A stretch of DNA of 64,000 nucleotides from Halomonas sp. 328 (GTDB taxonomy: Bacteria > Pseudomonadota > Gammaproteobacteria > Pseudomonadales > Halomonadaceae). The stretch lies in the NCBI RefSeq assembly GCF_015645095.1, contig NZ_JADOTW010000017.1, forward strand, positions 1-64,000, read 5' to 3'. Of this stretch, positions 8,600 through 19,735 are shown piece by piece. Under the pieces are notes generated by a model. The model saw nothing but the letters and a program-made list of their open reading frames with translations. It made no database searches and had not been told where the DNA came from. A program made the position numbers and the translations under genes. Position 1 is the first letter of the stretch, and the number at the start of each line of letters is the position of its first letter.

Positions 8600-9550
8600 A
8601 TGACCCAATCCTTGGCCCTCGTCTTCCCCGGGCAGGGTTCCCAGCAGGTCGGCATGCTGCGGGAACTGGCCGAGCGCTACAGCGTGGTACGTACCACCTT
8701 CGAGGAGGCCTCGGAGGCCCTCGGCTACGACCTCTGGCATGTGGTGCAGGAGGGGCCCGCCGAGGCCCTCAATGCCACCGCCTGCACCCAGCCGGCCCTG
8801 CTGGCCTCCAGCGTCGCCACCTGGCGGGTCTGGCAGGAGCTGGAAGGCCCGCGCCCCGGTGCCATGGCCGGTCATAGCCTGGGCGAATACAGCGCCATGG
8901 TCTGTGCCGGGGTGATGACCTTCGCCGAGGGCATCAAGCTGGTGCGTCTGCGCGGCGAGGCGATGCAGGAAGCGGTGCCCGCCGGCGAGGGGGCCATGGC
9001 CGCGGTGCTGGGCCTGGAGAATGCCGCCGTTGAGGCGGCCTGCCGGGAAGCCTCCGGCGCTGGCGTGGTGGCCGCGGTCAACTATAATGCGCCCGGTCAG
9101 GTGGTGATCGCCGGGGCCAAGGCCGCGGTGGAGCGGGCCATCGCCCTGTGTCAGGAGGCCGGTGCCAAGCGCGCCCTGCCACTGCCGGTGTCGGTACCTT
9201 CCCACTGCGAGCTGATGCGTCCCGCCGCCGAGCGCCTGGCCGCGGCCATGGAGGCCATCGAGCTGCGCGCGCCGCGCTATACGGTGGTGCAGAACGTGGA
9301 CGCTCGGGCCCACGATGACCTGGACAGCCTGCGCACTCGCCTGGTGGAGCAGCTTTATCGCCCGGTGCGCTGGACCGAGTGCATCGAGGCGATGGCCGGC
9401 GAGGGCGCCGAGCTGTTCGTGGAGTGTGGCCCCGGCAAGGTGCTGACCGGTCTCGGCAAGCGCATCGTGCGGGGCAGCAAGGGGGTCGCCATCAATGACC
9501 CGGACAGCCTGGATACGGCCCTCGAGCTGGCTCGCGAGCTGGCCGGCTGA
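8600..9550 (+). CDS. fabD: Malonyl-CoA:ACP transacylase
   Basis: Transfers malonyl groups from CoA to acyl carrier protein, supplying the extender unit of type II fatty acid synthesis in the cytoplasm. The 316-residue protein has VFPGQGSQ near the N-terminus and the catalytic Ser93 in GHSLGEY. Arg within LRGEAMQ and His in SVPSHCELM complete the active site. The ATG at 8600 follows AAGGTGAT; the in-frame GTG at 8591 was rejected. It is followed after 41 bp by fabG. Confidence 0.97.
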   Translation: MTQSLALVFPGQGSQQVGMLRELAERYSVVRTTFEEASEALGYDLWHVVQEGPAEALNATACTQPALLASSVATWRVWQELEGPRPGAMAGHSLGEYSAMVCAGVMTFAEGIKLVRLRGEAMQEAVPAGEGAMAAVLGLENAAVEAACREASGAGVVAAVNYNAPGQVVIAGAKAAVERAIALCQEAGAKRALPLPVSVPSHCELMRPAAERLAAAMEAIELRAPRYTVVQNVDARAHDDLDSLRTRLVEQLYRPVRWTECIEAMAGEGAELFVECGPGKVLTGLGKRIVRGSKGVAINDPDSLDTALELARELAG

Positions 9551-9591
9551 TCCCTCGACCACTACGGACTCAAACTTTTTCAGGATTGATT

Positions 9592-10335
9592 ATGACGAGC
9601 GAACGCAGAATTGCCCTGGTGACCGGCGCCAGTCGCGGCATCGGTCGTGCCATCGCCCATGAGCTGGGCCGCCAGGGGCGCATCGTGATCGGTACTGCCA
9701 CCAGCGAGGCGGGCGCCGAGAAGATCGCCGCCGACCTGAAGGCTCAGGGCATCGAGGGCACGGGCCTGTGCCTGGACGTGACCGATCCGGCCAGCGTCGA
9801 TGGGGTGATCAAGGCGATCAACGAGACCTATGGGGCGCCCACCATCCTGGTCAACAACGCCGGCATCACCCGCGACAACCTGCTGATGCGCATGAAGGAA
9901 GACGAGTGGGATGCGGTGATGGACGCCAACCTCAAGTCGGTCTACCGGGTCAGCAAGGCGTGCCTGCGCGGCATGACCAAGGCGCGCTTCGGTCGCATCG
10001 TCAACATCAGTTCGGTGGTGGCCACCATGGGTAACCTGGGGCAGGCCAACTATGCCGCCGCCAAGGCCGGCATGGAGGGCTTCGCCCGCGCCCTGGCTCG
10101 GGAGGTGGCGAGCCGCGCCATCACCGTCAACTCGGTGGCCCCGGGCTTTATCGCCACCGACATGACCGAGGCCCTGCCCGAAGCACAGCATGAGGCCCTG
10201 CTCACCCAGATTCCCCTCGGCCGGCTCGGCCAGCCCGAGGAGATCGCCGCCGCCGTGGGCTTTCTGACCAGCGAGGCGGCGGGCTATATCACCGGCGAGA
10301 CCCTGCAGGTCAACGGCGGGATGAATATGCGCTGA
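9592..10335 (+). CDS. fabG: 3-oxoacyl-ACP reductase
   Basis: NADPH-dependent reductase of the elongation cycle. It is a 247-residue short-chain dehydrogenase with the TGASRGIG cofactor motif, NNAG, a catalytic Ser in NISSVV, and Tyr154/Lys158 in YAAAK. The ATG at 9592 follows CAGGA. It lies between fabD and acpP in the standard fab order. Confidence 0.97.
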   Translation: MTSERRIALVTGASRGIGRAIAHELGRQGRIVIGTATSEAGAEKIAADLKAQGIEGTGLCLDVTDPASVDGVIKAINETYGAPTILVNNAGITRDNLLMRMKEDEWDAVMDANLKSVYRVSKACLRGMTKARFGRIVNISSVVATMGNLGQANYAAAKAGMEGFARALAREVASRAITVNSVAPGFIATDMTEALPEAQHEALLTQIPLGRLGQPEEIAAAVGFLTSEAAGYITGETLQVNGGMNMR

Positions 10336-10344
10336 TCCATCCGG

Positions 10345-10365
10345 GGGACGCATCTGTTGCGTCCC
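10345..10365 (+). terminator. Hairpin in the fabG-acpP gap
   Basis: An 8-bp stem GGGACGCA with its complement and a TCTGT loop starts 10 bases after the fabG stop, without a T-tract. The 123-bp gap before acpP suggests that acpP, needed at much higher levels, has its own promoter. This hairpin may be a partial terminator or a processing site. Confidence 0.45.
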
Positions 10366-10458
10366 TCAGGTGCGGTCTATAAACTACCCCGCAGCTTCGC
10401 TTGCGGATTTCGTACGGGGTTCCGTGCGGCTTATTTGAACGATTGGAGTGACTTGAGA

Positions 10459-10692
10459 ATGAGCACTATCGAAGAGCGCGTGAAGAAGGTTGTGGCCGAG
10501 CGCCTGAACGTCAAGGAAGAAGATATCCAGAACACTTCTTCTTTCACCGAAGACCTGGGTGCCGACTCCCTGGACACCGTGGAACTGGTGATGGCGCTCG
10601 AAGAGGAATTCGACACCGAAATCCCCGACGAAGAAGCCGAGAAGATCACTACCGTTCAGGAAGCGATCGACTACGTCAACGCCCACCAGTAA
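10459..10692 (+). CDS. acpP: Acyl carrier protein
   Basis: Carries growing acyl chains on 4'-phosphopantetheine. The 77-residue acidic protein begins [16 protein letters not shown] and contains GADSLDTVE, with the modified Ser37. The ATG at 10459 follows GGAG at 10445-10448 and a closer GAGA. Codons are strongly biased, as in highly expressed genes. It is followed by a strong terminator that separates it from fabF. Confidence 0.98.
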   Translation: MSTIEERVKKVVAERLNVKEEDIQNTSSFTEDLGADSLDTVELVMALEEEFDTEIPDEEAEKITTVQEAIDYVNAHQ

Positions 10693-10744
10693 GCCTGGGC
10701 GTGCCGCCTTCGTCGCGGCGTAACGGAGCCCCGTCAGGCTTCGT

Positions 10745-10788
10745 CGCGGGAGCCGTCCTGAATCTCAGGGCGGCTCCCGCGCGTTTTT
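10745..10788 (+). terminator. Rho-independent terminator after acpP
   Basis: A long GC-rich stem (CGCGGGAGCCG...CGGCTCCCGCG, with an inner CCTG/CAGG extension) is followed by TTTTT at 10784-10788. This is the clearest intrinsic terminator of the fab region and explains high, independent acpP expression. Confidence 0.85.
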
Positions 10789-10843
10789 GTGCTCTGCCCG
10801 CGCCTCGGTACGACTCCCCATCCCATGCGGGACGATGGTCGGG

Positions 10844-10849
10844 TATAAT
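10844..10849 (+). promoter_or_regulatory. -10 element upstream of fabF
   Basis: A consensus TATAAT lies 72 bp before the fabF ATG, downstream of the acpP terminator. No good -35 is seen at the right spacing (10821-10826 reads TCCCAT), so an activator or weak -35 would be needed. Confidence 0.4.
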
Positions 10850-10920
10850 GCGCGCAGATGCGGCACGCTGCCGGTAGTAGCGTCTTGGCCGTGCCACCCA
10901 ACACGTCTGGAGGAAAGCAG

Positions 10921-12159
10921 ATGCCTCGTAGAAGGGTCGTGGTGACCGGGCTCGGTCTGGTGACACCCGTAGGTAACAGCGTCAAGGAGAGCTGGGACAA
11001 TATCGTCGCCGGCAAGAGCGGGATCGCCCCCATCGAGCACTTCGATGTGAGCGGTTTCAATACCCGCTTCGGGGGATCGGTCAAGGACTTCGACGTGAGT
11101 CCTTACATGAACCCCAAGGATGCCCGCAAGATGGACCTGTTTATCCAGTACGGCATCGCCGCTGGGGCCCAGGCCATCGAGGATGCCGGCATCGAGTGCA
11201 GCGAGGCCAATGCCCACCGCATCGGTGTGGCCATCGGCTCCGGCATCGGCGGCCTGCCGATGATCGAGCACAACCATAATGCCCTCAACAAGGGCGGTGC
11301 GCGGCGCATCTCGCCCTTCTTCGTGCCGGGCTCCATCATCAACATGATTTCCGGCAACCTGGCCATCCAGCATGGCTTCCAGGGCCCCAATATCGCCATC
11401 ACCACCGCCTGCACCACCGGGACCCATAACATCGGCTATGGGGCGCGCACCATCGCCTACGGCGATGCCGACGTGATGATCTGCGGCGGCGCCGAGATGG
11501 CCACCACCCCCCTGGGGCTGGGCGGCTTCTCCGCGGCCCGGGCGCTCTCGACCCGCAACGACGATCCCCAGGCCGCCAGCCGCCCCTGGGATCGTGACCG
11601 GGATGGCTTCGTGCTCTCCGACGGCGCCGGGGTGCTGGTGCTGGAAGACTACGAGCACGCCAAGGCGCGTGGCGCCACCATCTATGCCGAGGTGGCCGGC
11701 TTCGGCATGAGCGACGACGCCTACCACATGACGGCGCCGCCGGAGGACGGTCGCGGCGCGGCGGCGTCCATGCGCAACGCCATCCTGGATGCCGGTATCG
11801 ATGCCTCGCGCATCGACTACATCAATGCCCACGGCACCTCCACCCCGGCCGGAGACCTGGCCGAGAGTCGTGCCGTGGAGCAGGTGATGGGGGACGCCGC
11901 CAAATCGGTGGCGGTGAGCTCCACCAAGTCGATGATTGGTCACCTGCTGGGAGCCGCCGGGGCAGTGGAGGCGGTGTTCAGTATCCTGGCGATCCGTGAC
12001 CAGGTGGCGCCGCCGACCATCAACCTGGATAACCCCCAGGAGGGCTGCGTGCTCAACTATGTGCCCCATAGTGCCCAGGAGAAGCGCATCGAGGTGGCCC
12101 TGTCCAACTCCTTCGGCTTCGGCGGCACCAATGGCTCCCTGGTCTTCACCCGCGTCTAG
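10921..12159 (+). CDS. fabF: 3-oxoacyl-ACP synthase II
   Basis: Condensing enzyme that elongates acyl-ACP with malonyl-ACP, including the cis-vaccenate step. The 412-residue protein has the Cys164-His304-His341 triad in [14 protein letters not shown] and GHLLGAAG. The ATG at 10921 follows GGAGGAAAG with ideal spacing. It is followed after 8 bp by pabC, as in Pseudomonas. Confidence 0.97.
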   Translation: MPRRRVVVTGLGLVTPVGNSVKESWDNIVAGKSGIAPIEHFDVSGFNTRFGGSVKDFDVSPYMNPKDARKMDLFIQYGIAAGAQAIEDAGIECSEANAHRIGVAIGSGIGGLPMIEHNHNALNKGGARRISPFFVPGSIINMISGNLAIQHGFQGPNIAITTACTTGTHNIGYGARTIAYGDADVMICGGAEMATTPLGLGGFSAARALSTRNDDPQAASRPWDRDRDGFVLSDGAGVLVLEDYEHAKARGATIYAEVAGFGMSDDAYHMTAPPEDGRGAAASMRNAILDAGIDASRIDYINAHGTSTPAGDLAESRAVEQVMGDAAKSVAVSSTKSMIGHLLGAAGAVEAVFSILAIRDQVAPPTINLDNPQEGCVLNYVPHSAQEKRIEVALSNSFGFGGTNGSLVFTRV

Positions 12160-12167
12160 GGGACGTC

Positions 12168-12968
12168 ATGTGGGAAGATGCCCGGGCTCCGCTGCCCCTG
12201 GATGACCGGGGGCTCGCCTATGGCGACGGTCTCTTCGAGACGGTGCTGGTGCGCGACGGCCGGCCGCTGCTCTGGGAGGCCCACCTGGCGCGCCTGGCGC
12301 GGGGCTGTGCGCGGCTCGGCTTCCCCATGCCCGAAGGCCTGGCGGCCCTGCCCGCCCAGGCCGGTCCCGGCCTCAAGGTGCTCAAGCTGATCGTCACCCG
12401 GGGCGGGGGTGGGCGCGGCTACCTGGCGCCCGAGACGCCCAGCCCGCGGCTGCGCTGGCAGCTCTCTGACTTCGCCCCCCGTCCCGAGCACTGGGCCGGG
12501 GTGCGAGTGCGCCACTGCGCGTTGCGCCTGGGCATTCAACCAGCCCTGGCGGGGCTCAAGCACCTCAACCGGCTGGAGAATGTCCTGGCCCGGGGCGAGT
12601 GGTCGGACCCGGCCATCGCCGAGGGGCTCCTCTGCGACAGTGACGGCCGGCTGGTGGAGGCGACCTGCATGAACCTGGTGTGGCGGCGGGGCAGTCGGCT
12701 CGAGACCCCGGACCTGAGCCGCTGCGGCGTGGCCGGGACCCTGCTCGCCGAGCTCCATGAGCGCCATCCCATCGCCCGGGTGAGCGTCGGGCCCGAGGTG
12801 CTGGAGCAGGCCGAGGCGGTGTGGCTGCTCAACTCCGTCCAGGGGGTCTGGCCGCTGACCCGGCTCGATGCCGCCGATGGCCGCTGCCTCAAACGCTGGT
12901 CCCCGGGGGCGGCGTTGCGGGAATTGCCGGCCCTGGCTCACCCGCTGCTGGGCTATCCCGTTCCCTGA
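12168..12968 (+). CDS. pabC: Aminodeoxychorismate lyase
   Basis: PLP enzyme of fold type IV that splits 4-amino-4-deoxychorismate into p-aminobenzoate and pyruvate for folate synthesis. The 266-residue protein has DDRGLAYGDGLFET near the N-terminus and the PLP-binding Lys131 in LAGLKHLNRLENVLAR, closely matching E. coli PabC. It is followed after 29 bp by mltG. Confidence 0.94.
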   Translation: MWEDARAPLPLDDRGLAYGDGLFETVLVRDGRPLLWEAHLARLARGCARLGFPMPEGLAALPAQAGPGLKVLKLIVTRGGGGRGYLAPETPSPRLRWQLSDFAPRPEHWAGVRVRHCALRLGIQPALAGLKHLNRLENVLARGEWSDPAIAEGLLCDSDGRLVEATCMNLVWRRGSRLETPDLSRCGVAGTLLAELHERHPIARVSVGPEVLEQAEAVWLLNSVQGVWPLTRLDAADGRCLKRWSPGAALRELPALAHPLLGYPVP

Positions 12969-12997
12969 TCTCTGCCCATCTGTTCGAGGTGTCTTGC

Positions 12998-13999
12998 ATG
13001 CGTGTGGTGAAATTTCTGGTGATCCTGCTGGTGCTGGGTGCGGCCCTGCTGGCAGGAGGCCATCAGTATTGGCAGAGTCGGCTCGCGGCGCCCATCGCAG
13101 TCGAGGAGCCGACCCTCTATGAGGTGCCCCGGGGCGCCGGCTACCAGCGGGTGGTCAGCGAGCTCGCCGCCCGCGAGATCATCGCCGACGAATGGGCCTT
13201 TCGGCTGCTCACCCGGCTGGAGCCGGAGAGCGTGCCCCGGCTGCGGGTCGGCGAGTACCTGCTCGAGCCGGGCATGAGCGGCCGCGAGCTGATCGACCTG
13301 CTGGGTAGCGATCGGGTGGTCACCTACCCCTTGACCATTCCCGAGGGCTGGACCTTCCGCCAGCTGCGTCAGGCCCTGGCCGAGGCGCCCAAGCTCGCCC
13401 AGGAGACCGCCGAGCTTGGCGACGACGAGATCATGGCCCTGATGGGGCGCGAGGGGGAACACCCCGAGGGTTGGTTCTTCCCCGATACCTACCGCTACCA
13501 CAAGGGGCTCAGCGACCTGGAGATCCTGCGCCAGGCCCATCGCCGCATGGAAACCATCCTCGAGGAGGTCTGGGCCGAGCGGGTCGATGGCCTGACCATC
13601 GACTCCCCCTACGAGGCGCTGATCATGGCTTCCCTGATCGAGCGGGAGACCGGGGCGCCGGAGGAGCGTCGCGAGATCGCCGGGGTCTTCAAGCGACGCA
13701 TGGAGCGGGGCATGCGCCTGCAGACCGACCCCACCGTGATCTATGGCATGGGCGAGCGTTATGACGGGCGCATCACCCGCGCCGACCTGCGCGAGGCGAC
13801 CCCCTACAACACCTATGTGATCGATGGCATGCCACCCACCCCCATCGCCATGCCGGGACGAGCGTCCCTGGAGGCGGCGGTGGATCCGCTGCCCGGCGAG
13901 ACCCTTTATTTCGTCTCCCGGGGTGACGGCACCCATCATTTCTCACGCACCCTGCGCGAGCACAACAACGCGGTGAACCGTTATATCCGCAACCGGTAA
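12998..13999 (+). CDS. mltG: Endolytic murein transglycosylase MltG (YceG)
   Basis: Inner-membrane lytic transglycosylase that cuts nascent glycan strands. The 333-residue protein has one N-terminal membrane segment (about residues 5-22), a LysM-like region and the catalytic domain. Glu215 in ASLIERETG corresponds to Glu218 of the E. coli enzyme; LQTDPTVIYGMG and the Asn-rich C-terminal motif HNNAVNRY also match. ATG 12998 places the membrane anchor at the N-terminus. Confidence 0.96.
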   Translation: MRVVKFLVILLVLGAALLAGGHQYWQSRLAAPIAVEEPTLYEVPRGAGYQRVVSELAAREIIADEWAFRLLTRLEPESVPRLRVGEYLLEPGMSGRELIDLLGSDRVVTYPLTIPEGWTFRQLRQALAEAPKLAQETAELGDDEIMALMGREGEHPEGWFFPDTYRYHKGLSDLEILRQAHRRMETILEEVWAERVDGLTIDSPYEALIMASLIERETGAPEERREIAGVFKRRMERGMRLQTDPTVIYGMGERYDGRITRADLREATPYNTYVIDGMPPTPIAMPGRASLEAAVDPLPGETLYFVSRGDGTHHFSRTLREHNNAVNRYIRNR

Positions 14000-14007
14000 C
14001 ATCGTAG

Positions 14008-15662
<1,655 letters not shown>

Positions 15663-15687
15663 TTTCCTGCCCTGCCGGAGGCGTGCC

Positions 15688-16023
15688 ATGAGTGGACAGA
15701 AGGCCCTGTCGTTGACGATTCATGATGTGCCGACCCTGCTGTCGGCCTATATGCCCTCCCTGGAGCGGGGCGGTATCTTCGTGCCCACCAAGGAGCGCTA
15801 CGAGCTGGGGCAGGAGGTCTTCCTGCTGCTGACCCTGCCCGGCGAGAGCGAGCGCCTGCCGGTCACCGGCCAGGTGGTGTGGATCTCGCCCCCGGGGGTC
15901 AGTGGGCGCCGGGTGCCGGGCATCGGCGTGCACTTCCGCGCCGAGGACCAGGCGGTGCGCGACCGCATCGAGACCCACCTGGCCGGCCAGCTCGACAAGG
16001 GCGCCCCGACCTATACGCTCTAG
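15688..16023 (+). CDS. pilZ: PilZ-domain type IV pilus protein
   Basis: A 111-residue single-domain PilZ protein in the same place (after holB) as P. aeruginosa PilZ, which is needed for type IV pilus assembly. The typical c-di-GMP-binding RxxxR segment at the N-terminus is missing, as in that founding member, so direct c-di-GMP binding is doubtful. The conserved GIGVHF strand is present. GGAG precedes the ATG. Confidence 0.88.
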   Translation: MSGQKALSLTIHDVPTLLSAYMPSLERGGIFVPTKERYELGQEVFLLLTLPGESERLPVTGQVVWISPPGVSGRRVPGIGVHFRAEDQAVRDRIETHLAGQLDKGAPTYTL

Positions 16024-16116
16024 CCCTGTCAACGAGTGGCTAGCAGCGCCTCATTACTGGTTATCGCCCGCCGCTTATCGTCGGCGCGATAGGATTTTTC
16101 TCTTCGGTGTTTTCCC

Positions 16117-16962
16117 ATGTTTGTTGATTCCCACTGCCATCTCGACCGCCTCGACCTGAGCGCCCACGACGGCGACCTGAATGCCGCCCTGGACGCCGCC
16201 CGGGCCCGGGACGTGCGTCAGTTCCTGGCCATCGCCGTGACCCTCGACGAGGTGCCGGGCATCGCCGAGATCGCCCGCGCCCACGACGACGTGGTGATCT
16301 CCGCCGGCGTGCACCCGCTGCACGGCGTCGAGCGCGAGCCCGAGGTGAGCGATATCGTCGAGTGCGCCGAGCGCTTTGGCGCCGTGGCCATCGGCGAGAC
16401 CGGCCTCGATTACCACTACCTGGACAAGACCCCGGACAAGGTGCCCTCCCGGGAACTGCAGCTCGAGCGCTTTCGCCGCCACCTGGTGGCGGCCCGGGAG
16501 CTGGAGCTGCCGGTGATCATCCATACCCGGGAGGCCCGGGAGGATACCCTGGCGCTGATCCGCGACGAGGTGGATCCGGCGGTGGGCGGCGTGCTGCACT
16601 GCTTCACCGAGGACCTGGACATGGCCCGGGAGGCGGTGCGCCATGGCTTCTATGTGTCGCTCTCCGGCATCGTCACCTTCCGCAACGCCACCGCCATTCG
16701 CGAGCTGGCCCGGCGCATCCCCCTGGACCGGCTGCTGATCGAGACCGACAGCCCCTACCTGGCCCCGGTGCCCCATCGTGGCAAGCCCAACGAGCCCCAG
16801 TGGGTGGTGGAAGTGGCCGAGGCGATCGCCGCCGAGCGCGGCATCAGCGTCGACGAGGTGGCCATGCAGACCACCGCCAACTTCTATCGGCTGTTCCGCG
16901 CCGCCGCCCCGGAGGCCCCCGCCGAGGTACGCCAGTCGCTGGCCCAGGCGGGCCTGATATAA
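16117..16962 (+). CDS. tatD: TatD-family metal-dependent hydrolase
   Basis: TIM-barrel metal-dependent hydrolase of the YcfH/TatD group, thought to act as a 3'-5' DNase. The 281-residue protein has the metal-binding HCHLD (His6, His8), GETGLDYH, HTREA, HCFTE and ETDSPYLAP motifs in the usual order. It begins 93 bp after pilZ without a strong Shine-Dalgarno. Confidence 0.93.
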   Translation: MFVDSHCHLDRLDLSAHDGDLNAALDAARARDVRQFLAIAVTLDEVPGIAEIARAHDDVVISAGVHPLHGVEREPEVSDIVECAERFGAVAIGETGLDYHYLDKTPDKVPSRELQLERFRRHLVAARELELPVIIHTREAREDTLALIRDEVDPAVGGVLHCFTEDLDMAREAVRHGFYVSLSGIVTFRNATAIRELARRIPLDRLLIETDSPYLAPVPHRGKPNEPQWVVEVAEAIAAERGISVDEVAMQTTANFYRLFRAAAPEAPAEVRQSLAQAGLI

Positions 16963-16973
16963 GGAGCCGCCCC

Positions 16974-17540
16974 ATGTCCCTGGAACCCCTGCTGGCCCAT
17001 CTGGCGCCCCTGGGCTCGACGCCGCCCCTGGAACGCTGGGATCCGCCCCTGAGCGGCGACATGGACCTGACCATCGACGCCGAGGGACACTGGATCCATG
17101 AGGGGGTGCCGATCCGCCGGGCGGCCCTGGTGCGGCTGCTGGCCAGCATCCTGCGCCGCGAGGCGGACGGTCACCACTACCTGGTGAGCCCCGAGGAGAA
17201 GTGGCGCATCCGGGTGGTGGATCGGCCGCTGCTGATCGTCGACGCCGACCGGGACGAGAGCGGCGACTGGTGGCTGACCACCCAGGTGGGGGAGCGGGTG
17301 CGCCTGGATGGCGAGACCCCCCTGAGCCTGAGCCGGACCCCCGAGGGCACCCGGGTGCCGGAGCTGGCCCTGCGCCATGGCCTGAGCGGGCGCCTCAATC
17401 GGCCCCTCTTCTATCGCCTGGTGGAGGCCGCCGAGCAGCGCCGGCAGGGCGAGATCCTGGCCCTGGGGCTGACCAGCGGCGGTCACTGGCACCCCCTGGG
17501 CTGTCTCGACGCGGAGGGGAACGAGGTGGCATGCGACTGA
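16974..17540 (+). CDS. DUF1285 family protein
   Basis: A 188-residue protein recognised as DUF1285. Features seen are the aromatic and acidic LTIDAEGHWIHEGVPI segment and a C-terminal region ending in HWHPLGCL. No enzymatic motif, signal peptide or membrane segment is visible. Its AAGGAG ribosome site overlaps the tatD stop codon, and its 3' end overlaps the helicase gene by 10 bp. Function unknown. Confidence 0.85.
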   Translation: MSLEPLLAHLAPLGSTPPLERWDPPLSGDMDLTIDAEGHWIHEGVPIRRAALVRLLASILRREADGHHYLVSPEEKWRIRVVDRPLLIVDADRDESGDWWLTTQVGERVRLDGETPLSLSRTPEGTRVPELALRHGLSGRLNRPLFYRLVEAAEQRRQGEILALGLTSGGHWHPLGCLDAEGNEVACD

Positions 17541-19735
17541 CCGAGGAGCAGCGGGCGGTGGTCGCCCACCGGGGCGGGCATGCCCGGGTCGCCGCCGTGG
17601 CCGGGGCCGGCAAGACCACCACCCTGGTGGCGCGGGTGCTCGAGCTGCTGGCCCGGGGCGTGCCGCCGGAGCGAGTGCTGGTGCTGATGTTCAACCGCTC
17701 GGCGCGGGAGGACTTCACCGCCAAGCTGGCCCGCCACGCCCCCGCCGGCCAGCGGCTGCCGGACGTGCGCACCTTCCACTCCCTGGGCCATCGACTGACC
17801 CAGAGCCTGACCCGCTGGGGCGTGCTGGCCCCCCGCCAGCTGCTGACCCAGGAGTGGCAGCGCGAGCGCCTGCTGCGCCAGGCCACTCTCCAGGCCCTGG
17901 GGGAGGGCACCGAGGTGGAGGGCGCCCTGGAGCCGGAGACCCTGGAGGCCTTCGGTCACTTCTGCGAGCTGGTCAAGGCCGAACTGGTGGCCCCGGAGCG
18001 GCTCTACGAGCGGCTCGCCCTGGGCCCCGAGACGCGCCACTTCGTCGCCGCCTATGGCCACGCCGAGCAGCTCCTCGCCGATCATGGCCAGATGACCTAC
18101 GCCGACCTGCTCTATCGGCCGCTGACGGCGCTGGCGGCGGATCCGCGGCTCCAGGCCCGGGTACAGGGCTACCTGGACGAGGTGATCATCGACGAGTACC
18201 AGGACATCAACGCCGCCCAGCAGCGCCTGCTGGCGATGCTGGCCGGCGACCGGGCGGCGGTGATGGCGGTGGGCGACGCCAATCAGTGCATCTACGAGTG
18301 GCGGGGCGCCCATCCGGACACCATGCTGGAGGACTTCACCGCCACCTTCGGTGCCGCCCGGGACTACCCGCTCTCTACCACCTTCCGCCACGGCCATGCC
18401 CTGGCCCTGGCCGCCAACCACGCCATCGCCGCCAACCGGCGCCGCCCGAACCAGCTCTGCCTGGCGGCCCCGGACAACCCCCAAACCCGCCTCGACCTGG
18501 CCCAGGGCAGCGCCCGCCTGGTGGAGGCCCTGGGCGACTGGCAGGGTGGGGGGCGCGGCCTCGACGAGGCCTGCGTGCTGGTGCGTAGCTGGGCCCTCTC
18601 GGTGCCGGTGCAACTGGCGCTGCTGCGCGCCGGCATCCCCTTCCGGCTGAGCCGGGAGGACCGCTTCGTCTTTCGCCTGCCCCTGGTGCAGGCCCTGGCC
18701 GGTTACCTGGAGGTAGCCCGGGACGGGCGCCACCTGCGTGATCCCGAGCGCCTGGCCCTGCTGTTCGCCCAGCCGACCCCCTTCGTACCCCACGAGCGCC
18801 TCCATGCCCTGGTGCGTCACCTGGCCGAGACCCAGGCCTACCCGGAACGCCATGACCCGCTGCTGGCCGGCCTCAAGCCGATCCAGCGGCGCAACCTCAA
18901 GCGCCGCTGGGAGCTGCTCTGCGACCTGCCGAAGCGGGGCCGCTGGCCGGCGGATCGCCTCTTGACCCATGTGGTGGAGCGCCTGGATGCCGAGAAGGTG
19001 CTCAAGCGCGCCGCGGCGCGCCGCGAGAAGGGCGAGGAGGACGTGCGCCTGCTGGACGTGCTGGTGGAGCAGGCCGCCGAACTGGGCAGCGACCCGGAGG
19101 CCTTTATCGCCCTGCTGCGCAGCCCGGTGGAGAACCGCGACGATGGGGTGCTGATCACCACGGTGCATGGCGCCAAGGGTCTGGAGTGGCCCCTCGTCGC
19201 CCTATGGGGCGCCAACGAGGAGGACTTTCCCCACTACAGCCGCGACACCCCCCTCGACGAGGCGCGCCTGGAGGAGGAGCGGCGCCTCTACTACGTGGCC
19301 ATCACCCGGGCCAGGGAGCGGCTGCTGCTGCTCCACGATGGTGGGGCGCATCCGCCCAGCCGCTTCCTGGCCGAGACCCACTGGGCCCAGTGCAATCGCC
19401 TGGCCGAGGCCCTGGCGGCGCCCCAGGCGATCACCGAGCCGTTGCCGGTCGCCGCGGCGCCGCTGGTGGCGGACTACCTGCGTCGCCAGGGGATCGAGCT
19501 GCCCCTGGAAGCGGCGGCGTCCGGCGTGGCCAGTCCCGCCGCCGACTACCGGGGCGAGGCGCCGCCGCGGCCCGGTCAGCGCCTGCGCCATGCGGTCTTC
19601 GGCGAGGGCGAGGTGCTGGTGGTGGAGGGGGAGCCCCATGACCCGGTGATCGAGGTACGCTTTACCCAGGCCGGCCGGCGGCGCCTGATCGCGCGCCGTG
19701 CCCCCATCGAATGGTTACCCGGAGCCCCCGCATGA
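17531..19735 (+). CDS. UvrD/Rep-family superfamily 1A helicase
   Basis: A 734-residue SF1 helicase: a Q-motif-like LTEEQRAVV, Walker A AGAGKTT (residues 24-30), Walker B DEYQD at about residue 221, and C-terminal motifs with VHGAKGLEWP and YVAITRAR. The last 60 residues form a PcrA/UvrD-type Tudor tail (FGEGEVL). It is distinct from canonical UvrD and Rep in the middle region. ATG 17531 overlaps the DUF1285 stop; its own TGA overlaps the sulfurtransferase ATG. It probably acts in DNA repair, but no specific pathway can be read. Confidence 0.9.
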   Translation: MRLTEEQRAVVAHRGGHARVAAVAGAGKTTTLVARVLELLARGVPPERVLVLMFNRSAREDFTAKLARHAPAGQRLPDVRTFHSLGHRLTQSLTRWGVLAPRQLLTQEWQRERLLRQATLQALGEGTEVEGALEPETLEAFGHFCELVKAELVAPERLYERLALGPETRHFVAAYGHAEQLLADHGQMTYADLLYRPLTALAADPRLQARVQGYLDEVIIDEYQDINAAQQRLLAMLAGDRAAVMAVGDANQCIYEWRGAHPDTMLEDFTATFGAARDYPLSTTFRHGHALALAANHAIAANRRRPNQLCLAAPDNPQTRLDLAQGSARLVEALGDWQGGGRGLDEACVLVRSWALSVPVQLALLRAGIPFRLSREDRFVFRLPLVQALAGYLEVARDGRHLRDPERLALLFAQPTPFVPHERLHALVRHLAETQAYPERHDPLLAGLKPIQRRNLKRRWELLCDLPKRGRWPADRLLTHVVERLDAEKVLKRAAARREKGEEDVRLLDVLVEQAAELGSDPEAFIALLRSPVENRDDGVLITTVHGAKGLEWPLVALWGANEEDFPHYSRDTPLDEARLEEERRLYYVAITRARERLLLLHDGGAHPPSRFLAETHWAQCNRLAEALAAPQAITEPLPVAAAPLVADYLRRQGIELPLEAAASGVASPAADYRGEAPPRPGQRLRHAVFGEGEVLVVEGEPHDPVIEVRFTQAGRRRLIARRAPIEWLPGAPA